Assembly: GCF_947381555.1 (NCBI RefSeq)
Contig: NZ_CANCWQ010000044.1
Span: forward strand, 1 to 7,856
Direction of reading: 5' to 3'
Length of the DNA: 7,856 nt
From: Limosilactobacillus pulli
GTDB taxonomy: Bacteria; Bacillota; Bacilli; Lactobacillales; Lactobacillaceae
The notes beneath the pieces are model-generated. The model searched no databases. It was not told the origin of the DNA and saw nothing but the letters and a program-made list of their open reading frames with translations. The translations under genes were made by a program, and so were the position numbers. Below, piece by piece: positions 1 through 5,699 of this stretch (its first letter is position 1; every line of letters starts with the position of its first letter).

Positions 1-2
1 CT

Positions 3-176
3 CCATCAACCAATAATCAATTGGTCAGTATTATTTATTTGAGTCCAGTGGCTAACTTATTCTTGAAATTTAGGGAAGTAAAATGATGCTTAAAAGAACG
101 AGCTAAAATGATGCATATGGCCCAAATAATAGGCAGATTGATGAATTTAGTTGCGCTGAGCCGTAAAGTTGCTTAA
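3..176 (+). pseudogene. Possible 3' remnant of an unidentified gene, broken by one in-frame TGA
   Basis: One frame is open from the left edge to a TAA at 174-176 except for a single TGA at 84-86. Before the TGA it reads ...LSPVANLFLKFREVK, and after it CLKERAKMMHMAQ...LSRKVA, a basic, hydrophobic sequence that looks more like protein than random translation. A TGG-to-TGA change would explain the break. Alternatively, an ATG at 83 (overlapping the TGA as ATGA, with AGGGAAG at 72-78) starts only a 7-residue peptide, and ATG 108 starts a 22-residue one. I do not recognise the family and cannot see the 5' part. It may simply be non-coding. Confidence 0.3.
79..114. repeat. 11-bp direct repeat (TAAAATGATGC), two copies
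   Basis: TAAAATGATGC occurs exactly at 79-89 and 104-114, a 25-bp period. Both copies are in the degenerate frame region. Two copies only, so it may be chance or a short duplication. Confidence 0.4.
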
Positions 177-198
177 AATAGGTCCGTATAGCTATATA
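169..198 (+). promoter_or_regulatory. Candidate promoter of the VTT-domain gene
   Basis: TTGCTT (169-174) and TATATA (193-198) are separated by 18 bp. This is a plausible sigma-A promoter, with a start expected near 205 and a leader of about 65 nt before the ATG at 270. The -10 lies inside the palindrome at 177-208. The -35 is imperfect, so the call is tentative. Confidence 0.4.
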
Positions 199-208
199 CA
201 CACCTATT
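177..208. promoter_or_regulatory. Imperfect palindrome overlapping the candidate promoter (operator-like)
   Basis: AATAGGT (177-183) pairs perfectly with ACCTATT (202-208), and inside it GTATA (186-190) pairs with TATAC (195-199) around a GCTA loop. Only a 2-by-2 internal mismatch (184-185 against 200-201) interrupts 12 paired positions. It covers the likely -10 box and start site. That position suits a repressor operator; a hairpin role is also possible. It has no T-run, so it is not a terminator. Confidence 0.45.
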
Positions 209-210
209 GT

Positions 211-256
211 GCGATCCTTGCCTAGCTGAATTGTTAGACAAGGGTCGTTTTGATTT
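211..256 (+). promoter_or_regulatory. Leader hairpin followed by T-rich tract, possible attenuator or terminator
   Basis: GCGATCCTTG (211-220) can pair with CAAGGGTCGT (239-248) as a 10-bp stem with two G-U pairs. Three further pairs (222-224 with 235-237) lie inside the 18-nt loop. TTTTGATTT (248-256) follows, just before the Shine-Dalgarno sequence at 257-263. It could terminate transcription from the left, or act as an attenuator in the leader. The interrupted T-tract makes it a weak terminator. Confidence 0.35.
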
Positions 257-269
257 AGGGGAGATTTTA

Positions 270-944
270 ATGAAAAAACGCAGAATTATCTTAATCATCG
301 GTGGCGTCCTGGCAATTCTAGGGCTGGCAATGCTGGTTTGGGATTTTCGCCATGAACTGATGCTGGTGCTTGATCCAACCACGGCGCATCGTCACCAGTT
401 GATGCGACTGATCCGATCGCATGGGGCCGCTGATATTGTCTTATTGACTATTGTGATTGGACTTTTAAACGCAATTCCTGGTATGTCCAATTCGCTGCTC
501 TGCATTCTGGCGGGATTATGCTATGGACCATTGACCGGTTTTTTGATGAACTGGACCGGCAACATTTTGGGCAGCTGTCTGGTGGTGTGGCTGATCAAGC
601 ATATCGACGTTTCGAAAAAAATTAAAACCAGTCGCCTGCTGACGGCACTGACCGACCAGCGCCACCCCTTGATTGGTTTGACAATCGGCTATATGATTCC
701 CGTAATTCCCAGTGTTTTGGTCGATTATGCCGGAGTTAGAATGAAGCTTGATCGTTGGCATTTTCTGCTGATGATTGCTGGTGGGATGCTGCCGACCTCC
801 TTTTTGTATGCATTTGGTGGTGATGCGCTGTTCAATGCCGACTTCAAGCGCTGCAGCGGGGTGGTAGTCGCACTGCTGATTTTGATTGCGATGTATTTCT
901 TGGTTCGGCGTCGGATGAAAAAAACGGCCAGTCCAGCAGTCTAA
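270..944 (+). CDS. VTT-domain (TVP38/TMEM64, DedA-superfamily) integral membrane protein
   Basis: This is a 224-residue polytopic membrane protein. The start is ATG 270 because AGGGGAG (257-263) sits 6 nt upstream. The N-terminus is MKKRR followed by a hydrophobic helix (about 6-24). The VTT region then shows a first re-entrant segment with IPGMSN (69-74), the glycine-rich LAGLCYGPLTG (80-90) leading into GNILG (97-101), and a second re-entrant segment with IPVIP (143-147) and DYAGVRM (152-158). A last helix lies at about 198-213 and the tail is basic (RRRMKK). Family members act in the cytoplasmic membrane, some in lipid scrambling or undecaprenyl-phosphate recycling; the substrate here is unknown. 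In many relatives an Arg precedes the second proline pair, whereas here the position is Tyr141. The gene is monocistronic, ending at the bidirectional terminator at 960-1000. The family call is confident, the function is not. Confidence 0.85.
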   Translation: MKKRRIILIIGGVLAILGLAMLVWDFRHELMLVLDPTTAHRHQLMRLIRSHGAADIVLLTIVIGLLNAIPGMSNSLLCILAGLCYGPLTGFLMNWTGNILGSCLVVWLIKHIDVSKKIKTSRLLTALTDQRHPLIGLTIGYMIPVIPSVLVDYAGVRMKLDRWHFLLMIAGGMLPTSFLYAFGGDALFNADFKRCSGVVVALLILIAMYFLVRRRMKKTASPAV

Positions 945-959
945 CTATATCTGAAAACT

Positions 960-1000
960 AAAAACACCTCGTTTGGTCATTTGCCAAATGAGGTGTTTTT
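960..1000. terminator. Strong bidirectional rho-independent terminator
   Basis: AAAAACACCTC (960-970) pairs with GAGGTGTTTTT (990-1000), then comes a G-T wobble (971/989), then TTTGG (972-976) with CCAAA (984-988). The stem is 17 bp around a 7-nt loop. A-tract and T-tract flank it, so it can stop transcription on both strands. It lies 15 nt past the VTT gene stop and 7 nt past the stop of the convergent DUF2252 gene, and serves both. Confidence 0.92.
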
Positions 1001-1007
1001 GAAATAT

Positions 1008-2393
1008 TTATTGAGCCAGATAGGCTAAGAAGCGTTGATAATCTTGATCAACCTGTTCGCTATATTTAATCGCCCAGTTGGCTAAGCCCTCGTCCAATTG
1101 TTTTTGCTTGCGCAGATAGCCAGCAATTCGTGGTGCTGTTGGACTTTGGAAATGTGCCATGGCCAAAAGAAAACTGCAGATTTCGGCATAGACGCTTAGA
1201 CTTTCCAGATCCAGGCGGGTAGCATCGATGGATTCCTTCATATCACGGAATTGGCGCAGATAATAGCCCCGACCGTCAAAATGCGTACTGCCCAAAAATG
1301 GATCCGAGGCCGACTGCAGCACCTTTTGAGCCGTAACGATGCGGCGTCCAGCGTTAAGGCTGCTTTTGATTGATTCGGCAACTGGCATGGCTAATAAGTT
1401 ATAGCGCAATGGCAGGGCTTCTTTCATCTGCAAAACCAGGTGACTGCCATCGATCCCAGTCAACAGCAGCAAAAAGCAGCGCGTACCAAAGCTGCCAACT
1501 CCTACACTGTAGCGGATTACATCTGAAAGATGATAGCTGGCCAATAAAACGCGGACGTCTTCTCTGACATAGTTGCGGTAACTGTTAAACGCTGCTTGGA
1601 TTTGTTTGAACGTTCGATCGCTGACGTGACGTGCACGTGGCGGATTTTCCCGAAAAACGAGACGACCGCGCAGATCAAGCGTAGTGAATTTTTTGATGAC
1701 CATTTCTGAGTTGTTTTTGGGACTCTTTTTGAGAATTCGGTCAATGATGCGACTCATTTCGGCACGATCTGTGTCTTCCAATGAGTTTAGAGTCTGCATC
1801 ATGTCATGAATCTCATATGAGAAATAAAAGCGCTGCAAAAGGCTCAAGGTTTCGGCATGCTTGACGCCGCGTCGATAGACCTTGCACATGCTGCCTAAAA
1901 GCGTCCGCATGCGATTAATGTCAAACTCGTTTTGCAAGCCGACCAAATAGGTGCTGACCAGCAAGCGTTTTAGGTCGCTTTCCCAGTTGCCGATTCTGGC
2001 TTCGTCAAAATCATTTAAATCAAAAAGCAGTTTGCGTTCCGGTGAGGCATAAAATCCATAGTTTCCCAGATGCGCGTCGCCGTTGATGATAATTGAGATA
2101 CCGCTTTGAAACTGCTGCTTGAGGTCTTGTTCCATTAATTCGGCAGTACCACGAAAAAAAGCAAAGCGACTGGCAGCCATGCGTTGATGACGCAAAGGCA
2201 AAAGTTCTGGGATCATCTTGGCTTCGGTCAGCTTGATCAAATTAATTGGATCGCGCTGAACAGGGACGTATTCGCCGAGTTTTTCGACTGGAACCCGGCG
2301 TCTTTGCAACTTGCCATCGTTTTCCAACTCGGCTTTGGTGGCGTTGACCTGGACCTTTTTAAGATCAAAAACATCCAGAGGCTGATTGAGCAT
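1008..2393 (-). CDS. DUF2252 family protein (kinase-like fold)
   Basis: The product is 461 residues. It matches DUF2252 along its length: RFAFFRG (76-82), NGDAHLGN (104-111), FDLNDFDEA (124-132), VGVGSFGTRC in the middle, LQMKEA after it, and YYLRQFRDMK nearer the C-terminus. GDAHxxN followed by D-x-N-D-F-D resembles the catalytic loop and metal-binding Asp of aminoglycoside-phosphotransferase-type kinases. A phosphotransferase role is therefore inferred, but no substrate is known. The start is chosen as ATG 2393, with AAGGAAG (2405-2411) 11 nt upstream; GTG 2396 at 8 nt spacing is equally possible. A GTG at 2414 overlaps the scrB stop but has no ribosome site of its own. It is the second gene of a scrB transcript, in the place where lactobacilli often carry scrR, and ends at the shared terminator. 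A link to sucrose use is suggested only by position. Confidence 0.88.
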   Translation of the reverse strand: MLNQPLDVFDLKKVQVNATKAELENDGKLQRRRVPVEKLGEYVPVQRDPINLIKLTEAKMIPELLPLRHQRMAASRFAFFRGTAELMEQDLKQQFQSGISIIINGDAHLGNYGFYASPERKLLFDLNDFDEARIGNWESDLKRLLVSTYLVGLQNEFDINRMRTLLGSMCKVYRRGVKHAETLSLLQRFYFSYEIHDMMQTLNSLEDTDRAEMSRIIDRILKKSPKNNSEMVIKKFTTLDLRGRLVFRENPPRARHVSDRTFKQIQAAFNSYRNYVREDVRVLLASYHLSDVIRYSVGVGSFGTRCFLLLLTGIDGSHLVLQMKEALPLRYNLLAMPVAESIKSSLNAGRRIVTAQKVLQSASDPFLGSTHFDGRGYYLRQFRDMKESIDATRLDLESLSVYAEICSFLLAMAHFQSPTAPRIAGYLRKQKQLDEGLANWAIKYSEQVDQDYQRFLAYLAQ

Positions 2394-2404
2394 CACTGAC
2401 AAAA

Positions 2405-2411
2405 CTTCCTT
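2405..2411 (-). promoter_or_regulatory. Ribosome binding site of the DUF2252 gene, overlapping the scrB stop
   Basis: On the minus strand AAGGAAG begins on the last base of the scrB TGA (2411-2413). It lies 8 nt before GTG 2396 and 11 nt before ATG 2393. Its place argues against the longer GTG 2414 start and suggests that ribosomes finishing scrB help initiate DUF2252. Confidence 0.6.
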
Positions 2412-3874
2412 CACATGTTTTTCAGCTGCCAGACCGTACCATGAGCATTGATGCGTTCACTAAAGCCTGCCCATACCTGACATGGATCATTGAAGAACCG
2501 CAACGTCAAGACGTGCTCGCCATCATTGACGAAGATCTCGGCTAGTGAGTGATCGATAAAGACATCAAGCTTTAATGGCTGATCGGCTGGCAGATCTACG
2601 CTGCGTACCGTGCCAAAGTCAGGAGCGACAGGTTGGCCGGCATGACTGCGATCTACGCTTAGTTTACCAGTCCGTGTATCAAAACGCACCTGCAAACCGG
2701 CAGAAAGATCTTGCGAAGCTGTTAAAAAGAGCGTCCCAGCTTGGTCGGCAGCAATGTCGACTTCCATTTCAAACTGCCGTCCAGTCTTGATATGGCTGAC
2801 GTTGCCGTTGAATGACTCGGCTTGACTTCGCAATTCTTTCATTGCTGGGACCGGTTTTTGAATTAGGCGTCCGTTTTGGTAGTGCAGCTCCTTGACCTGG
2901 CTTAAGCAATTGGCCCAGTTCTCTTTATCAGTTGGGTAGGAAAGATCGGGAAGCCCAACCCAGCTGATGGCATAGGCTTGGCCATCCGGAGCATTGAAGG
3001 CCTGAGTTGCATAGACGTCAAAGCCATCATCTAGATTGACGGGAGTCTGCGAGCTGTTGATCAGTTTGGCTTGCTCATAGTCAAATTCATCGCCAGTCAG
3101 ATACATATTCGGGTAAATGTTTTCATAATTGGCAACCTTTTTATCCAAGCCTTGAGGACAGAAGATCAAAACGGGATAACCGTCAACATTGATCAGGTTG
3201 GGACATTCGCACATATAACCCATCGAGTCTTTCATACAGTCAACGTAACCCACTTCATGCCAGCCATCGATCAGGTCATCACTGGTCCACAAATCGATGT
3301 GACCTTCTTCGGTTGCCTTTTCCTGTGCCCCGATAATGGCATAGTATCGACCATCATGTTCAAGCAACTGTGGATCACGGAAATGCTCGCTGATGTGGTC
3401 AGGATTGACAAATAGTGGCTGGTCCAGCTTGGTTACGCGGTTTTGCTCATCCATCCAGGCGCCCAGCTGGTATGGTGTTCTTTGCCAGTCTTGGTTACGA
3501 TGATTGCCGGTATACATCAAAAACAAGCGATCATCGATGGTCCGTGCCGAACCGGAATAGGCTCCATGACTGTCGTATTCGGTATCGGGTGCCAAGGCCA
3601 GACCGTGATCTTTCCAGTGCACAAGATCAAGTGAGGTCATATGCATCCATGACTTCAGACCATGGGCGGCACCAAATGGAAATGACTGGTAAAAGACATG
3701 CCATTCACCATTGTAATAGGAAAAACCATTTGGATCGTTTAAAAGACCAGAGCTTGGCCGAACGTGATAATGCATCTGATAAGGCGAATTATCAGCCTGA
3801 GCCTGCAGTTTTAATAATTCTAAGGCGCTATGCTTTTCATAAGGCAGATAGCGCTGCTCGCGAGTCCATTCCAT
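2411..3874 (-). CDS. scrB: Sucrose-6-phosphate hydrolase (GH32 beta-fructosidase)
   Basis: The enzyme hydrolyses sucrose-6-phosphate to glucose-6-phosphate and fructose in the cytoplasm. The 487-residue length is normal for the family. All three GH32 catalytic residues are visible: the nucleophile Asp47 in NDPNG (46-50), the transition-state stabiliser Asp167 in FRDP (165-168), and the acid/base Glu223 in ECP (223-225). The five-bladed propeller is followed by a C-terminal beta-sandwich carrying the typical VFIDHSLAEIFVNDG segment. There is no signal peptide, as expected for an intracellular enzyme. Start ATG 3874 has AAGGAG (3884-3889) 9 nt upstream. Its promoter, operator and cre-like site mirror those of scrA on the other strand. 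DUF2252 follows directly. The neighbouring PTS supports sucrose-6-phosphate rather than free sucrose as substrate. Confidence 0.96.
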   Translation of the reverse strand: MEWTREQRYLPYEKHSALELLKLQAQADNSPYQMHYHVRPSSGLLNDPNGFSYYNGEWHVFYQSFPFGAAHGLKSWMHMTSLDLVHWKDHGLALAPDTEYDSHGAYSGSARTIDDRLFLMYTGNHRNQDWQRTPYQLGAWMDEQNRVTKLDQPLFVNPDHISEHFRDPQLLEHDGRYYAIIGAQEKATEEGHIDLWTSDDLIDGWHEVGYVDCMKDSMGYMCECPNLINVDGYPVLIFCPQGLDKKVANYENIYPNMYLTGDEFDYEQAKLINSSQTPVNLDDGFDVYATQAFNAPDGQAYAISWVGLPDLSYPTDKENWANCLSQVKELHYQNGRLIQKPVPAMKELRSQAESFNGNVSHIKTGRQFEMEVDIAADQAGTLFLTASQDLSAGLQVRFDTRTGKLSVDRSHAGQPVAPDFGTVRSVDLPADQPLKLDVFIDHSLAEIFVNDGEHVLTLRFFNDPCQVWAGFSERINAHGTVWQLKNM

Positions 3875-3916
3875 AATATTTAACTCCTTACTGTTTTAGA
3901 TAATCGGAAACTGATT

Positions 3917-3930
3917 TGAAAGCGCTGTTT
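3917..3930 (-). promoter_or_regulatory. cre-like (CcpA) site in the scrB leader
   Basis: Read in the scrB direction the site is AAACAGCGCTTTCA. The right half matches the cre consensus, the left half is degenerate. It begins 9 nt after the -10 box, the same distance as the cre-like site at scrA, which suits roadblock-type catabolite repression. Confidence 0.6.
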
Positions 3931-3939
3931 TACCTTCTA

Positions 3940-3968
3940 ATTTTAAGGAGTTGAATGCTTTGTGTCAA
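3940..3968 (-). promoter_or_regulatory. scrB promoter
   Basis: On the minus strand a perfect TTGACA (3963-3968) and TAAAAT (3940-3945) are 17 bp apart. Transcription should start near 3933, giving a leader of about 60 nt. The -35 box is one half of the LacI-type palindrome at 3963-3978. Confidence 0.78.
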
Positions 3969-3978
3969 ACGTTTATCA
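3963..3978. promoter_or_regulatory. LacI-family (ScrR-like) operator at scrB
   Basis: TGTCAAACGTTTATCA is an imperfect palindrome centred on CG (3970-3971), with 6 of 8 half-site positions symmetric. In the scrB direction it contains GATAAACGTTTGACA, which matches 13 of 15 bases at the equivalent scrA site. It includes the -35 box, so binding would block polymerase. It also contains the TGA stop of the upstream acetyltransferase gene. Assignment to ScrR is inferred. Confidence 0.65.
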
Positions 3979-4422
3979 AATATCGGCAGCTGTCAGCCGC
4001 ATTTGGCAATGAGGAATGTTGTCCAGTAGGTAGACTTCGGAAGTCTGCTTGAAGCCAAAGCTGCCATAAAACTTGGTTAGATAGGCCTGCGCTTCAATCT
4101 CAACGTTGAGATCAGGAAAATGGGTTGAGATATAGTCTAAGACGGCCTTGAGCAATTGGTTGCCCAGTCCCTGCTTACGGAATTTTTCAACGACCAGCAC
4201 GCGGCCAAACGTCACATAGTCCTTTTTGGGCATGATGCGCGCGCAGGCCATCAGCTCGTTGGTCTGATCGTTTAGAATTCGGACGTGAAAGCAATGATAG
4301 TCATCATCATCGACTTCTTGGTAATAACAGGTCTGCTCAACAACGAAAACCCTGGTGCGTTCCTTAAAGATCGTTACCAGTTCTTGGGGTGTCAGTTCGT
4401 CTGTTTTTTTAATATCAATCAT
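3976..4422 (-). CDS. ElaA-type GNAT family N-acetyltransferase
   Basis: The product is 148 residues, close to the usual ElaA length. Visible marks are FKERTRVFVVEQ (19-30) and CYYQEVDDDD (32-41) near the N-terminus, typical of ElaA. FGRVLV (72-77) and the acetyl-CoA pyrophosphate loop RKQGLG (82-87) follow, then IEAQAYLTKFYGSFGF (109-124) and IPHCQM (136-141). It should transfer an acetyl group from acetyl-CoA to an unknown amine. Start ATG 4422 is preferred because AGAGG lies 6 nt upstream; ATG 4464 has no ribosome site. It is divergent from the dehydrogenase gene. No terminator is visible after it, so some transcripts could run into scrB, 101 bp away. Confidence 0.88.
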   Translation of the reverse strand: MIDIKKTDELTPQELVTIFKERTRVFVVEQTCYYQEVDDDDYHCFHVRILNDQTNELMACARIMPKKDYVTFGRVLVVEKFRKQGLGNQLLKAVLDYISTHFPDLNVEIEAQAYLTKFYGSFGFKQTSEVYLLDNIPHCQMRLTAADI

Positions 4423-4457
4423 GATAAACCTCTTAATAATGTAAATCTGAATCTGCG

Positions 4458-4486
4458 TTATCATTTACTTGTAGTCTTAGTATAGT
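4458..4486 (+). promoter_or_regulatory. Candidate promoter of the alcohol dehydrogenase gene
   Basis: TTATCA (4458-4463) and TATAGT (4481-4486) are 17 bp apart. The start would be near 4492, leaving a very short leader before the GAGG at 4499-4502. The -35 is weak. The -10 overlaps the opposing -10 of the acetyltransferase gene. Confidence 0.45.
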
Positions 4487-4508
4487 TTTTTAGCAAGCGA
4501 GGTGGCAA
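4479..4508 (-). promoter_or_regulatory. Candidate promoter of the acetyltransferase gene
   Basis: On the minus strand TTGCCA (4503-4508) and TATACT (4479-4484) are 18 bp apart. The -35 overlaps the dehydrogenase ribosome site, and the -10 shares the symmetric AGTATAGT (4479-4486) with the opposing promoter. Confidence 0.45.
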
Positions 4509-4509
4509 T

Positions 4510-5550
4510 ATGGAAATAAATGAAAAAATTCCTGAAACAATGCATGCCTGGGAAGTCGTTAAGCCCGGTCCGGTTGATGGCGAGACCTCACCATTGAAAT
4601 TTGTGGAAAAGCCGGTACCAAAGCCTAAGCGTGGTGAGATCCTGGTCAGGGTACTGGCCTGTGGCGTCTGTCATACCGATCTGCACGTCAGCGAAGGCGA
4701 TCTACCAATTCATCAGCCAAACGTTACGCCTGGTCACGAAATTGTCGGACGAGTAGCGGCATTTGGTGATGACACGCAACGCTTCAAATTAGGCGAGCGC
4801 ATTGGGATTCCTTGGTTTCGGCATGCTTGCGGGGTTTGTCATTTTTGCCGCTCAGGACGTGAAAATCTTTGTCCGCATTCAATTTATACCGGTTGGGATC
4901 ATGATGGCGGTTATGCCGAATACGTCACTGTCCCAGAAGGATTTGCCTACCGGATTCCAGAACGTTTTGACGATCTGACGGCTGCACCACTGCTTTGTGC
5001 CGGGATCATTGGTTATCGAGCCTATCTACGTGCCAACGTGCCAGCAGGTGGCCGACTAGGGTTGTATGGATTTGGCGGATCAGCCCATATTACGGCCCAA
5101 ATTGCCATCAAGCAGGGAATTGAGGTGCATGTCTTTACACGTGGCAATGATGCTCAAAAATTTGCACTTCAGCTAGGTTGTGCCTCGGCGCAGGGAGCCT
5201 ATGACAAGTCACCGGTGCCGCTTGATTCAGCAATCATGTTTGCACCAGCTGGCCAAATGATCCCAAACGCCTTAGAGAATCTGGTATCAGGTGGAACATT
5301 GGCATTGGCAGGAATTCATATGAGCGATGTACCGACAATGACCTATCAAGAACATCTCTTTCATGAAAAGGTAATAACCAGTGTTGAGAGCAATACCAGA
5401 CGCGATGGTGAGGAGTTTTTGACCCTGGCCGATCGATTGGATATTCATCCAAAGGTTGCTGAATATCCATTAAAAAAAGCTGATGAGGCACTAAGACGCG
5501 TTAAGCAGGGTGACATCGATGGGGCGTGTGTCCTGCGTGTCAGTCAATAA
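4510..5550 (+). CDS. Zinc-dependent alcohol dehydrogenase (MDR superfamily)
   Basis: This is a 346-residue cytoplasmic NAD(P)-dependent oxidoreductase of the zinc-binding alcohol dehydrogenase class (CAD2-like / adh_fam_2 type). Catalytic zinc ligands are Cys54 (GVCHTD), His76 (GHE) and Cys163 (LLCAG). Structural zinc ligands are Cys107, Cys110, Cys113 and Cys121. The Rossmann turn reads LYGFGGSAH; the final Gly of GxGxxG is replaced, which I recall as usual for this subfamily. The length is full. Start ATG 4510 has GAGG (4499-4502) 7 nt upstream. It probably interconverts an alcohol and an aldehyde, possibly as a redox sink, but the substrate cannot be read from the sequence. It lies between scrB and scrA with its own promoter. 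No clear terminator follows, so it may read through into scrA. Confidence 0.93.
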   Translation: MEINEKIPETMHAWEVVKPGPVDGETSPLKFVEKPVPKPKRGEILVRVLACGVCHTDLHVSEGDLPIHQPNVTPGHEIVGRVAAFGDDTQRFKLGERIGIPWFRHACGVCHFCRSGRENLCPHSIYTGWDHDGGYAEYVTVPEGFAYRIPERFDDLTAAPLLCAGIIGYRAYLRANVPAGGRLGLYGFGGSAHITAQIAIKQGIEVHVFTRGNDAQKFALQLGCASAQGAYDKSPVPLDSAIMFAPAGQMIPNALENLVSGGTLALAGIHMSDVPTMTYQEHLFHEKVITSVESNTRRDGEEFLTLADRLDIHPKVAEYPLKKADEALRRVKQGDIDGACVLRVSQ

Positions 5551-5595
5551 TTGGTTAATATTTAAAATTTTTTTAAACTCGTTAAGGGGATCTAA

Positions 5596-5658
5596 ATGCC
5601 TATAAAGCGGGATTATATGTCAACCCATTGTCATTTTATTGGTAAAAATAAATGTTAA
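5596..5658 (+). CDS. Possible 20-residue small ORF in the adh-scrA gap
   Basis: ATG 5596 follows a good AAGGGGA (5584-5590) with 5-nt spacing and runs to TAA 5656-5658, encoding MPIKRDYMSTHCHFIGKNKC. It ends inside the scrA operator, so it could only be translated from transcripts coming from adh. I recognise no family. The ribosome site is the only support, and chance is a fair explanation. Confidence 0.22.
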   Translation: MPIKRDYMSTHCHFIGKNKC

Positions 5659-5669
5659 ACGATTGACAT
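5652..5669. promoter_or_regulatory. LacI-family (ScrR-like) operator at scrA
   Basis: ATGTTAAACGATTGACAT is a palindrome centred on CG (5660-5661), with 7 of 9 half-site positions symmetric. It contains the scrA -35 box TTGACA (5663-5668). Its core GTTAAACGATTGACA differs from the scrB operator at only two of 15 bases. ScrR as the binder is inferred from the sucrose genes; no repressor gene is present here. Confidence 0.7.
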
Positions 5670-5690
5670 TCTGCAAAAAAAAGGTATGAT
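5663..5690 (+). promoter_or_regulatory. scrA promoter
   Basis: A perfect TTGACA (5663-5668) and TATGAT (5685-5690) are 16 bp apart, with an A-run in the spacer. The start should be near 5697, giving a leader of about 80 nt. The sequence from 5551 to here is AT-rich, with no clear terminator for the preceding adh gene. Confidence 0.85.
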
Positions 5691-5699
5691 AAATAACAG

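Noticed and set aside
207..269. TTG start giving 21 extra residues on the VTT protein
   Set aside because: It has no ribosome site and lies across the two hairpins; ATG 270 has AGGGGAG at ideal spacing.
2394..2414. GTG 2414 as start of the DUF2252 gene
   Set aside because: No Shine-Dalgarno sequence lies before it, while AAGGAAG (2405-2411) fits GTG 2396 or ATG 2393. The difference is only 6-7 residues.
3415..3876. 153-residue plus-strand ORF opposite scrB
   Set aside because: It is antisense to an intact GH32 gene with all catalytic motifs, and its translation looks like a low-quality shadow.
3945..4029. Plus-strand 24-codon ORF (ATG 3955) with AAGGAG before it
   Set aside because: It lies inside the scrB control region and antisense to the acetyltransferase end; there is no plus-strand promoter and the match is probably chance.
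4423..4464. ATG 4464 as start of the acetyltransferase
   Set aside because: No ribosome site precedes it and the extra 14 residues are not family-like; ATG 4422 has AGAGG 6 nt upstream.
5551..5583. AT-rich stretch after adh as a terminator
   Set aside because: A T-run is present but no stable GC-containing stem precedes it.
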